Shown: positions 27,092 through 34,769 of the stretch, one piece after another | How the letters are laid out: every line of letters starts with the position of its first letter | How positions within the stretch are numbered: position 1 is the first letter of the stretch | Assembly (NCBI RefSeq): GCF_038725785.1 | Contig: NZ_CP109796.1 | Coordinates: 3,720,001-3,784,000, forward strand | From: Termitidicoccus mucosus | GTDB lineage: Bacteria; Verrucomicrobiota; Verrucomicrobiia; Opitutales; Opitutaceae | Direction of reading: 5' to 3' | Length of the DNA stretch: 64,000 bases | The notes under the pieces: model-generated | What the model saw: the letters and a program-made list of their open reading frames with translations, nothing else | Databases searched by the model: none | Told to the model about the DNA's origin: nothing | Translations under genes and position numbers: made by a program

Positions 27092-28414
27092 TTACACAGC
27101 TTCGCCGGCCGGTTTTATGATATCCTTGCTTCGTATAAAGAACGCCATCACGAGCGCGGCGCACGGATGCAGGAAGCCCATCACGATAAAAAGCGTGTCC
27201 ATGCCGAACAAGGTGGCCGCCTGGCCGATGAGCCAGTTGAACACGATCGCCCCCGTCGCGCCAAACGCGCCCGCGATGCCGTAAACGCTGGCCACGTTTC
27301 CCACCGGGAAAATTTGCGCGATGATGGGCGCGATGGAGCCGAGCCAGGCGTTGCACAACACGGCGATGATGCAAAACAGCACGATGGTCGGCATGATGGG
27401 CATATGAGGTATCAGCCAGCAAAGCGGCCCCGCCACCGCTGTTGCCATGACGAGATATTTGCGCCCGCGCAGGCCGGCGAGCTTGGCGCGGTGGTCGGAC
27501 AGCGCGGTGAACGCCAGTCCGCCGAGCGTCGCACACAAAAACGGAATCCACCCAATGACACCGAGCAGTCCAATGGAAACCTGCTTCGACTCCTGCAAAT
27601 ATCCCGGCATCCAGAACAGACAGAAATACCAAACCGGGTCACTGAGAAGCCGCACAAGGATCACGCCCCAGAGCGGACGCTGCCGCCAGAGCCGGCCCCA
27701 CGGAAGCGGCGGCGCGGCGGCGGCGGGTTGCGTGGCATGGACGTCCCCGCCCATGTTTTTCGGGGATGGCGGCGCGGAGCACCGTCGCACGGGCGGGTCG
27801 CCCGTGCCACCCGATCCGGCTGACGGCTCCCGGTATTTCGTCCACCACAACCACGCCAGCATGATCCCGAGCGCGCCCGGCACGACGAAGGCCAGTCGCC
27901 AGTGAAAGTGAATCGTCAGCCATGCGATGATGGGCACCGCCGTGATGCTCCCGATGCTTGTCCCGATGGTGGCGAGCGCCATGAAGACCCCGCGGTTTTT
28001 ATCCGCCGCCCAGACGGTGGACACGCGCATGGTCACCGGAAACAAACCCGGCTCCGCCAGCCCGAGAAAACCGCGCAAAATAATCATCAGCCAAAGCGTG
28101 TGCGCAAGCCCGCAGCCCACCGTCACCAGCGACCACACAAACACAAACAACGTCAGCGCCATCCTTGGCCCGATGCGGTCCACCACCCAGCCGCTGCCGA
28201 TATAGGCAAGGGCGTAACAGGCGGTGAAGGCGTTCACAAGCAGCGCGTAGCCGGAATCGTCAATTTCGAACGCCGCCTTGATGGTCGTCTTGAGGACGGA
28301 GACGGTCTGCCGGTCAAACTGGTTCAGGTAGCCGATGAAAATCAGCAGCCCGAGAATCAGCCAGCGGTAGTTCGGCGAGAGCGGCTTCGCGGCGGCGGGG
28401 TTTGCGACGATCAT
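27092..28414 (-). CDS. MFS transporter of the anion:cation symporter (ExuT-like) group
   Basis: A 440-residue, 12-helix transporter. The N-terminal WLILGLLIFIGYLNQFDRQTVSVL and the stretch RGFLGLAEPGLFPVTMRVSTVW match the ACS family, which includes hexuronate (ExuT) and aldonate carriers. Proton-driven uptake of a sugar acid or related anion is the best guess. The central cytoplasmic loop (residues about 202-228) is encoded by an inserted family C palindrome. The ATG at 28414 is preferred to an upstream TTG at 28438. It follows the TonB receptor gene by 20 bases and is presumably cotranscribed with it. Confidence 0.9.
   Translation of the reverse strand: MIVANPAAAKPLSPNYRWLILGLLIFIGYLNQFDRQTVSVLKTTIKAAFEIDDSGYALLVNAFTACYALAYIGSGWVVDRIGPRMALTLFVFVWSLVTVGCGLAHTLWLMIILRGFLGLAEPGLFPVTMRVSTVWAADKNRGVFMALATIGTSIGSITAVPIIAWLTIHFHWRLAFVVPGALGIMLAWLWWTKYREPSAGSGGTGDPPVRRCSAPPSPKNMGGDVHATQPAAAAPPLPWGRLWRQRPLWGVILVRLLSDPVWYFCLFWMPGYLQESKQVSIGLLGVIGWIPFLCATLGGLAFTALSDHRAKLAGLRGRKYLVMATAVAGPLCWLIPHMPIMPTIVLFCIIAVLCNAWLGSIAPIIAQIFPVGNVASVYGIAGAFGATGAIVFNWLIGQAATLFGMDTLFIVMGFLHPCAALVMAFFIRSKDIIKPAGEAV
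27732..27810. repeat. Family C palindrome inserted in the MFS transporter gene
   Basis: A 79-base unit with inverted ends (GTGGCA/TGCCAC) and two internal hairpins (CATGGACGTCCCCGCCCATG; CACGGGCGGGTCGCCCGTG). Its central GCGGCGCGGAGC is shared with the unit at 36493-36570. It lies in the loop between the two six-helix halves of the transporter and does not stop the reading frame. Confidence 0.87.
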
Positions 28415-28434
28415 GGCACGGGACTGGGATTTGT

Positions 28435-30648
28435 TCAAAACCTGACCTCGATGGAACCGGCGAAGGTGCGCGGCATGCCGTAGAAATTATAAGAGGAAAA
28501 ATATTCCTTGTCGGTCAGGTTGTTGATCTCGCCGCGAAGCGTGACCGGCATTTTCCCGACTTTAAAGGAATAGGTGAGGCTGAGGTCGAGCTTGGTATAG
28601 GAGGGCGCCTCAATGCCGGGCTGGTCCCACCAGCCGAACTGGGTGCGGCGGCCGGACATGTATACGACGCCCAGCCCGCCCGCCAGTCCCTTGAGCGCGC
28701 CATTGGAAATGCGATAATGGTTCCAGAGCGTGACCTGGTGCTTGGGCACGTTGGCGACGCGGCCGAGGCGCTGGACGAGATTCTGGTAGGCCTTGACGAC
28801 TTCCGCATCGATATAGGAATAACCAAATGTGAGCTGCCAGGGCTTCGCCGGTTGCGCCTGGAGCGTGAACTCCACGCCCTTGCTCTCTATTTCACCGGAG
28901 GCGATGTAGTAGCCCGAGTGATCGGGGTCGGTGCTGGCGGTGTTCCTCTGCTTGAGCGAATAGGCCGTGACCGTGCCGGAAAGCTTGTCCTTGATGATAT
29001 TGTATTTGAAACCGAAGTCCCAGCCCTCGCCCTCGATGGGGTCGATCAGCTTGCCGTCGTAGGTATAATAAAGCGGCTGCGGATTGAAGGACTGGCTGAA
29101 ACTGACGAAGGCCGACAGCCCGGGAACGATTTTATAGGAAGCTCCGTAAGACTGGACGATATTGTCGTCGGTGGACTGCTGGCGCGAATTAACGGCCGGG
29201 TCGATGTTCTTTAAAATATTATCGATATAGGTGTAACGAATGGATTGAAGGAGAGTAAGGCGCCGCTTGAAGAATTGCAGGATGTTGTTCATCGAAACAC
29301 TCTCATAACGGGCGAGGGTGCGGCGAAGGGTAAAGATGTCAAAATCGGACGGCGCGCCGAAGTCATAATTGCTGGGGCCGTTTTTATCGAGATAAACCCG
29401 CGGAAGGACTCCGGTGAAGGTTCTCCGGTAGATGTCGTTCTTCGTATCAAAGTAATAATAGTCGGCGCCGAACATGAGCTTGTGGTCTATCCCCCAGTAT
29501 TGAAACTGCCCCACCGCGTAAACCTGCGGATTGACGGCATAGCTGACCGCATCCGGCATGTAATCAATCTGGGTGCGGGAAACGGCCCGGACTCCGCTGG
29601 GATCGGCCGCGCCCGTGGCGGGATTCACCAAGACAATCTGGGACCCCATGCTGGGGAGCAGGCGCGCCACATCCTGATAGGTGTACATGAGGCCGACACG
29701 GAACGTCCATGCGCGGTTGAGCTGATACGTAAAGTCGGTCAGCGCCGAGACCTGGTCCGTGTTGGCGTAGGCATTGGGACCGTAGCTGTTGAACGAGTGG
29801 GAGACATCGTGAACGTAGGTCCGGGTGCTGGCGCCGGTAAGCGTATAGTAACCGATGTCCGCGCTGGGAATGACCTTGCTGCGGATGAACTGGACATCGG
29901 ACTGGAGCGTGATCTTCGAACTCGGTTTCCAAAGCGCGGTGCCCGCGACGACATGGCGCTTGCGGTTCGCGAAATCCTGATGCGAATCGAAATCCTCGTA
30001 AACCGCCGCGAGGCGGTAGGAGAGGGATTTGCTCCGCGTGAGCGGACCGCCATTGACGAGTTGCGCGCGGAAGCGGTCATAGCTTTCGTAGCGGCTGGAA
30101 AGGGATGACGACTGCTTCGCGGGCGGTTTGCGGGTGATATAGTTGCGGGTGCCGCCGGGCTCGATGGGGCCGGAAAAGGTGGAGGACGGACCTTTTATGA
30201 TTTCGATGCGGTCAAGCAACACCGGGTCCACGATGAAGGACGAAGGGAAGCCGTTGCGATAAGAGGTGCTGGTCTGGATGCCGCGGATAATGAAACGCCC
30301 GCCGTAGGCATCGTCCGCGCCGGGAGTGTCGTCCGCGTAGGTGATGCCGGCGGAGTATTGCAACGCCTGCTGCATGTCGATCGCGCCGATGTCCTTGATG
30401 AATTCGGAAGTGACCACATCGACCGTCTTCGGGAGTTCAAGCAGGTTGGTGTTCAGGCGCGTGCCGGACACGGCGTTGGTGGCGCCGTAGCTGTCGTCTT
30501 TCTGGTCCCTCACCTCAAATGGCGTGAGGACAACGATGTCTCCTTCGTCTTCCGGAATGGCCGGCGAGGTGCCGGTTTGTTGCGCGCCCAGGATGCAGGG
30601 TGCGAGCAGGAGGACCGGAAATAAACGCGTCAGTTTGGGTGTGCTCAT
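28435..30648 (-). CDS. TonB-dependent outer-membrane receptor
   Basis: A 737-residue receptor. Signal peptide residues are about 1-22 (LFPVLLLAPCILGAQQ). A TonB box-like segment DIVVLTPFEV is followed by the plug domain (SGTRLNTNLLELPKTVDVVTSEFIKDIGAIDMQQAL; RFIIRGIQTS; LLDRIEIIKGPSS). The 22-strand barrel follows and ends in SIEVRF, the aromatic C-terminus needed for assembly. The plug is of the FhuA/siderophore-receptor type, but in this phylum such receptors often sit in glycan loci; context (transporter, hydrolases, phosphorylase) suggests an oligosaccharide ligand. An in-frame ATG at 30741 would put 31 polar residues before the signal peptide and is rejected. Confidence 0.93.
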   Translation of the reverse strand: MSTPKLTRLFPVLLLAPCILGAQQTGTSPAIPEDEGDIVVLTPFEVRDQKDDSYGATNAVSGTRLNTNLLELPKTVDVVTSEFIKDIGAIDMQQALQYSAGITYADDTPGADDAYGGRFIIRGIQTSTSYRNGFPSSFIVDPVLLDRIEIIKGPSSTFSGPIEPGGTRNYITRKPPAKQSSSLSSRYESYDRFRAQLVNGGPLTRSKSLSYRLAAVYEDFDSHQDFANRKRHVVAGTALWKPSSKITLQSDVQFIRSKVIPSADIGYYTLTGASTRTYVHDVSHSFNSYGPNAYANTDQVSALTDFTYQLNRAWTFRVGLMYTYQDVARLLPSMGSQIVLVNPATGAADPSGVRAVSRTQIDYMPDAVSYAVNPQVYAVGQFQYWGIDHKLMFGADYYYFDTKNDIYRRTFTGVLPRVYLDKNGPSNYDFGAPSDFDIFTLRRTLARYESVSMNNILQFFKRRLTLLQSIRYTYIDNILKNIDPAVNSRQQSTDDNIVQSYGASYKIVPGLSAFVSFSQSFNPQPLYYTYDGKLIDPIEGEGWDFGFKYNIIKDKLSGTVTAYSLKQRNTASTDPDHSGYYIASGEIESKGVEFTLQAQPAKPWQLTFGYSYIDAEVVKAYQNLVQRLGRVANVPKHQVTLWNHYRISNGALKGLAGGLGVVYMSGRRTQFGWWDQPGIEAPSYTKLDLSLTYSFKVGKMPVTLRGEINNLTDKEYFSSYNFYGMPRTFAGSIEVRF

Positions 30649-30787
30649 GTTGGGATTCACGGTTTGTGTTTTGAAACGGGGTTGAGGGGAGGCCGTTGTC
30701 CGTGTTGATCGGGATTGTTTGCAGTCGTGCGGGTTGTCCAAGTGGAAGCGCCCTGGGATGGCGATGTGAGTTCCGCCAATGGAACGC

Positions 30788-33700
30788 CTAGCGCCCCCAT
30801 ATCTCCACCTCGTCGAGCGTGCCGCCGGCGGCGGGCCATTCGACGACGAGCTTCACGTGGCGGGCGCGCACGTCGTCGAGGCCGGCGATGAGCTCCATTT
30901 CGTTCGCGGTCCACGCGATGGTCTTTTGCAGCGCGAACGAGCCGCCATCCTCGCTCGTGAGCACGCGCACTTCGCGCGGCTGGACAGGCTCGGGGCCGGC
31001 GACGATGTTCAGGCGGCGGAGGGCATGCGCGTCCCGCAGGTCAAACACCACCTCGACTTGCCGCGACGGGTAGCGCGCGTAGAATGTCTTCACGTAGTCG
31101 CCCCGGTTGAAACTGTTGCGCTCGCCGCCGATGCTGCCGAAACCGCCCGTCAGCGCCTCGCCGGGTTTGGTGCGGCCGGCCTTGCTGATGGGATCGGCGG
31201 CGGCCCACGACGGATCGGTGTAGCGGTAGGTCGCGCCGGTTTTCTTTTTATACGGATAATCGTCGGGGTAGCGCGCATTGTCGGTCAGCAGCAGCGGGAT
31301 GTCCGCGGGGACAGGCGCGCCCTCGACCCAGGTCGCGGCGATCGCGCGGTCTTCGCCGGCGGTATTCCAGCGCGCGACGAGGGGATAAATCCAATCGGGC
31401 GCCATGCGCCTGCCGTCGGGTTCCGCCGTGATGGTGAAGCTCGCCTCGGCGGACGCTCCGGGGGCGAGCGCGGGCGTGGCGGCATTGCTCCCGGAAATCG
31501 TCCAGCCCGCGGGCGCAAGCAGGCGCAGTCCGCCCTCGGGGAGCGTGGCGCCGGTGGTGTTGAAGAGCGTGGCGCTCACGGCAAACGTCGCGCCGGGCGC
31601 GACCTTCGCGGTCTGGCCGTCCGCCGATACCGCGCCGGTCTCGATGCGCGAGAGGCCGATGAGCGGGTCGTGCTTTCGGAAAAAATACAACACACCGGCG
31701 CTCGCCACCTCCGGCAGCGACACACGGTGCAACGCGCCGGAGACACGCCTCACTTTCACCGGATGCAGCCCGGCGTCCTCTGCCGCCGCCCAGAGCGCGC
31801 TTTCCCATGCGCCATCGGGAAGCGGCAACTCGATCTCACCCGCGGGGATTTTTTCCTGCGGGTCAAGTTGCGCGCGATCGGCCACGACGACGGCAATGTT
31901 TCCCGCCGCGTCAACATACGGCTGCTCGATGCGAATGATGCGCGTGGCATCGCCGCCGCCGGAAACAACCGCCGTGGCCGGCTTCACGCCGGCGCGCGCG
32001 AGCAGGCCGCCGAGCCACGCGCCGATGTCGAACTCGCCGGGGAACGCCGCGTAGTGCTCGCTGCCGGCGGTGGGGGCGGCCACGGACTGCGTGGATGCGA
32101 GCGCGTCGGCCTTCCGGTCGTGGACAAGGGAGCCGAGTTCGAAAGGCAGCAGCAGGATGCGGCCGTCGTGGAAGGTTTTCAGGAGCGCGAGCGGCGCGCC
32201 TTTCTCGTCCTTCGCCAGCACCTCGGCGTCACTCACGGTAATGCTGACGGGGGTCTTTGCGGCGACCCGGCGGCCATCGAGTTCAAAGCCGATTTCGCCC
32301 GGCGCAGGCAAACGCGTCACCTCGACGCCCATCGGCTTGGCGAAGGCGTTGAGCTTGCGGTGGTGCTGGTCAAAGTAGCCGGGCATCGTGTCGGCGACGA
32401 GCACGCGGCCCGAGGCGGTGAAGCGCGCGATGGCCTCGCATTCGCGGGGCGCGAGATGCTCCGCGCCTACGAGCACGAGCGCGTCGTAGGCCGCGAGATA
32501 ATCGTCCCGGAGCTTCTCGTAGGGCAGCACGTCCACCCAGTAACCCTGTTCGCGCAGCCAGCGGAAAACCATCCAGCGGTGATTGCGCGGATAGGAGAAA
32601 CGGCCCTCGTTTTTGTTCCGGTCCGACCGCTCCGAAAGCAGGATGTCGCGCTTCGGCACGAGCATGGCGATGCGCGGCAGGCCGGGCGCGGGGACGGCGT
32701 CGGTCCAGAACTTTTCGCTGCGGTGCACCGCGCCCGCCCAGCGCGCGGCGTAGAAGAGCTTGTCCTTCGGCCGCCCCGTCACGGGGTCAATGAACGCGAA
32801 GGTGTTGAAGTCGTCCTTTTTCGGCGCGCCGATGTATCCAGGCGTGAAATACATCATGCCCTTCACGCCGTTGGCCAGCAGCCGCCACTCGGTGGCGGCA
32901 AACTGGTGACCGGGGCCGCCGTGGTTGTTGTTTTCGCAAAGCATCACGCCGAAGCCGGGCGCGCGGTCGGCGGGGCGGATGCAGTTATAAATGTAGTTCG
33001 CCTCATAGGCCTGCCGGTCGCCAGCGCCATACATGTCGATGCCATAGAGCCCGCCGCCGTAGGGACGCACGGCCTCGGCGAAACTTCCGTGGTCCATCAT
33101 GCGCATGCGGGCGCAGTCGGGCACTTCAAGGGTGATCTGCGTGCTCTTGTGCACCACGCCGCGCTTGCGCGGATCGGCCTCGCGCATCGCCGCCATTTGC
33201 TCGGCCATCACGTGGGTGAAAAACCCGGCCTGAAACTCGCACCAGTCGAGAAACAGTCCCGGATTCTTCGCGTATTCGTCCACATCGGGCGTGTGCGCGG
33301 CGAGCCTGGCGTCGAATTTCTTGAATGTCGTGCCGCCCCACGCCTCGTTGAGCGCGGCAATGTCGCCGCCGTAGGCGCGCTTCAGCCACTCGACAAAGAG
33401 TTTTTTGGCTCCGGGCGAATGATTCGGGCGCGCCTCCCACTCGTTGTCGAGCCCCCAGCGCACGACGCTGTTGTCGATCGGCGAGCCGGCGCGGGACTTC
33501 ACATGCTCGGTGACATATTGCTTGAGAAACAGGCGGGTGTTCGGGTCGAAAACATCGCAAAGGTCGATGATCTTCGGGAGATCGCGCGTCCTCTCGCTCG
33601 GGTGCGCGTAGGGTTTGCCATCCGGGCCGATGGCCAGGCGCAGCGGCCCGATGCCCTTCACCGGCCCGGTCTGCGTCGCGCCGTTTCTCAACGCCGCGCT

Positions 33701-34069
33701 GAACAGTCCCGCCAGGCTGTCGGCCGGCAGCGCCATGCTGTAATGCTGAAGGCCCAACCGCGACTGGAGATACGCGGACGGTCCTGGATACGGCAGCCCT
33801 TTCACAACCGAGTCAAACATCGCGGTGTCCTGCGCCTGGTTGTAACCGAGCTGCACCACCTGCTCCGGACGACCGCGCACGAAGCCCATCGGATACGCGC
33901 CTTCGCGCGGGCTGCCATCGGCGTTGCGCAGCAGCGAATACGCGGACGAGTTTTCGAGCGGGTCGGACGCGGCGGTCGCCGCCGGGAGGGCAAACGCGGC
34001 GAGCACGATCACGAAAAATCTCAGGCTGGGCATGCAGGCAAACGGTAGCGGGTGTTTTGAGGTCGTCAT
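30788..34069 (-). CDS. Secreted GH42-like beta-galactosidase-type hydrolase
   Basis: A 1093-residue protein. A signal peptide (FFVIVLAAFALPAATAA) starts near a second ATG at 34033, which may be the true start. The TIM barrel (about 40-470) carries RWGLDNEWEARPNHS (acid/base Glu after Asn) and VMLCENNNHGG (candidate nucleophile Glu). A Rossmann-like trimerisation domain follows (YLAAYDALVLVGAEHL). Next comes an NEW3-type beta domain (APGATFAVSATLFNTTGA) and a discoidin-like end (VVFDLRDAHALRRLNIV). GH42 and related clan A enzymes cleave beta-galactosides, but the specificity here is not provable. It follows pgmB by 20 bases and lies 139 bases before the TonB receptor gene. Confidence 0.82.
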   Translation of the reverse strand: MTTSKHPLPFACMPSLRFFVIVLAAFALPAATAASDPLENSSAYSLLRNADGSPREGAYPMGFVRGRPEQVVQLGYNQAQDTAMFDSVVKGLPYPGPSAYLQSRLGLQHYSMALPADSLAGLFSAALRNGATQTGPVKGIGPLRLAIGPDGKPYAHPSERTRDLPKIIDLCDVFDPNTRLFLKQYVTEHVKSRAGSPIDNSVVRWGLDNEWEARPNHSPGAKKLFVEWLKRAYGGDIAALNEAWGGTTFKKFDARLAAHTPDVDEYAKNPGLFLDWCEFQAGFFTHVMAEQMAAMREADPRKRGVVHKSTQITLEVPDCARMRMMDHGSFAEAVRPYGGGLYGIDMYGAGDRQAYEANYIYNCIRPADRAPGFGVMLCENNNHGGPGHQFAATEWRLLANGVKGMMYFTPGYIGAPKKDDFNTFAFIDPVTGRPKDKLFYAARWAGAVHRSEKFWTDAVPAPGLPRIAMLVPKRDILLSERSDRNKNEGRFSYPRNHRWMVFRWLREQGYWVDVLPYEKLRDDYLAAYDALVLVGAEHLAPRECEAIARFTASGRVLVADTMPGYFDQHHRKLNAFAKPMGVEVTRLPAPGEIGFELDGRRVAAKTPVSITVSDAEVLAKDEKGAPLALLKTFHDGRILLLPFELGSLVHDRKADALASTQSVAAPTAGSEHYAAFPGEFDIGAWLGGLLARAGVKPATAVVSGGGDATRIIRIEQPYVDAAGNIAVVVADRAQLDPQEKIPAGEIELPLPDGAWESALWAAAEDAGLHPVKVRRVSGALHRVSLPEVASAGVLYFFRKHDPLIGLSRIETGAVSADGQTAKVAPGATFAVSATLFNTTGATLPEGGLRLLAPAGWTISGSNAATPALAPGASAEASFTITAEPDGRRMAPDWIYPLVARWNTAGEDRAIAATWVEGAPVPADIPLLLTDNARYPDDYPYKKKTGATYRYTDPSWAAADPISKAGRTKPGEALTGGFGSIGGERNSFNRGDYVKTFYARYPSRQVEVVFDLRDAHALRRLNIVAGPEPVQPREVRVLTSEDGGSFALQKTIAWTANEMELIAGLDDVRARHVKLVVEWPAAGGTLDEVEIWGR

Positions 34070-34089
34070 GGATTTTATTGGGAAAGTTT

Positions 34090-34758
34090 TCAGGCTGTCG
34101 GAACGGAGGCGGCGGGCAGCAGCCGGTCGAGGCCGGAGACCACGAGATCCGCATCGCGCAAAATCGCCGCGTCTCCGATGCCCACCACGCGCATGCCCGC
34201 GCGCCGGGCCGCCTCCACGCCGGCGGCGGCGTCCTCGAACACCACGCAGTCGGCCGGCGCCAGCGCCAGCTCCCGCGCAGCCAGAAGGAAGACCTCGGGA
34301 TCGGGCTTGGCGTTGGTCACCCTGGTGCCGTCGATCACCGCATCGAACAACCCGGCGATGCCCAGCCGTTGCAGGATCATCCCGGCGTTTTTGCTCGCCG
34401 ATCCGAGCGCGACGCGGCGTCCGGCCGCGCGTTGCGCCAGAAGATAGTCGCGCGCGCCGGGCAGAAGCTCGCTTCCGTCCATGCGCGCGAGGGACTCGAC
34501 ATACCAGCGGTTCTTTTTCTCCGCGAGCGCGGCCTTCTTTTCCACGCCGAGGGAAAGCCCCCCGGCCTCCAGCAATAGCTCCAGCGAGCGGGCGCGGCTC
34601 ACGCCCTTGAGCCGTTCGTTGTCCGCAAGGCTGAACTCGAAGCCGAGTTCGGATGCGAGCCGCCGCCACGCAAGGTAATGATAGCGGGCCGTGTCGACGA
34701 TCACGCCGTCGAGGTCAAAAATGGCGCCGCGCGACTGAAGCATCGGGTCGTTGATCAT
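34090..34758 (-). CDS. pgmB: Beta-phosphoglucomutase (HAD superfamily)
   Basis: A 222-residue HAD phosphatase-fold mutase. Motif I is FDLDGVIVDTARYHYLAWRR, with the nucleophile Asp and the acid/base Asp two residues on. The cap specificity loop reads ERLKGVSRARSLELLLE. Motif II/III appear as VALGSASKNA and NAKPDPEVFLLA, and motif IV as CVVFEDAAAGVEAA. It converts beta-glucose-1-phosphate to glucose-6-phosphate. The gene lies 11 bases after the GH65 phosphorylase gene, the classic pairing with inverting maltose, trehalose or kojibiose phosphorylases that release this very sugar phosphate. Confidence 0.95.
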   Translation of the reverse strand: MINDPMLQSRGAIFDLDGVIVDTARYHYLAWRRLASELGFEFSLADNERLKGVSRARSLELLLEAGGLSLGVEKKAALAEKKNRWYVESLARMDGSELLPGARDYLLAQRAAGRRVALGSASKNAGMILQRLGIAGLFDAVIDGTRVTNAKPDPEVFLLAARELALAPADCVVFEDAAAGVEAARRAGMRVVGIGDAAILRDADLVVSGLDRLLPAASVPTA

Positions 34759-34769
34759 GGCTGGAAGAT

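Noticed and set aside
30779-34048. A 1089-codon plus-strand open frame opposite the GH42-like gene
   Set aside because: No family motifs, low-complexity Arg/Gly/Ala composition; the minus strand has a signal peptide and hydrolase motifs.
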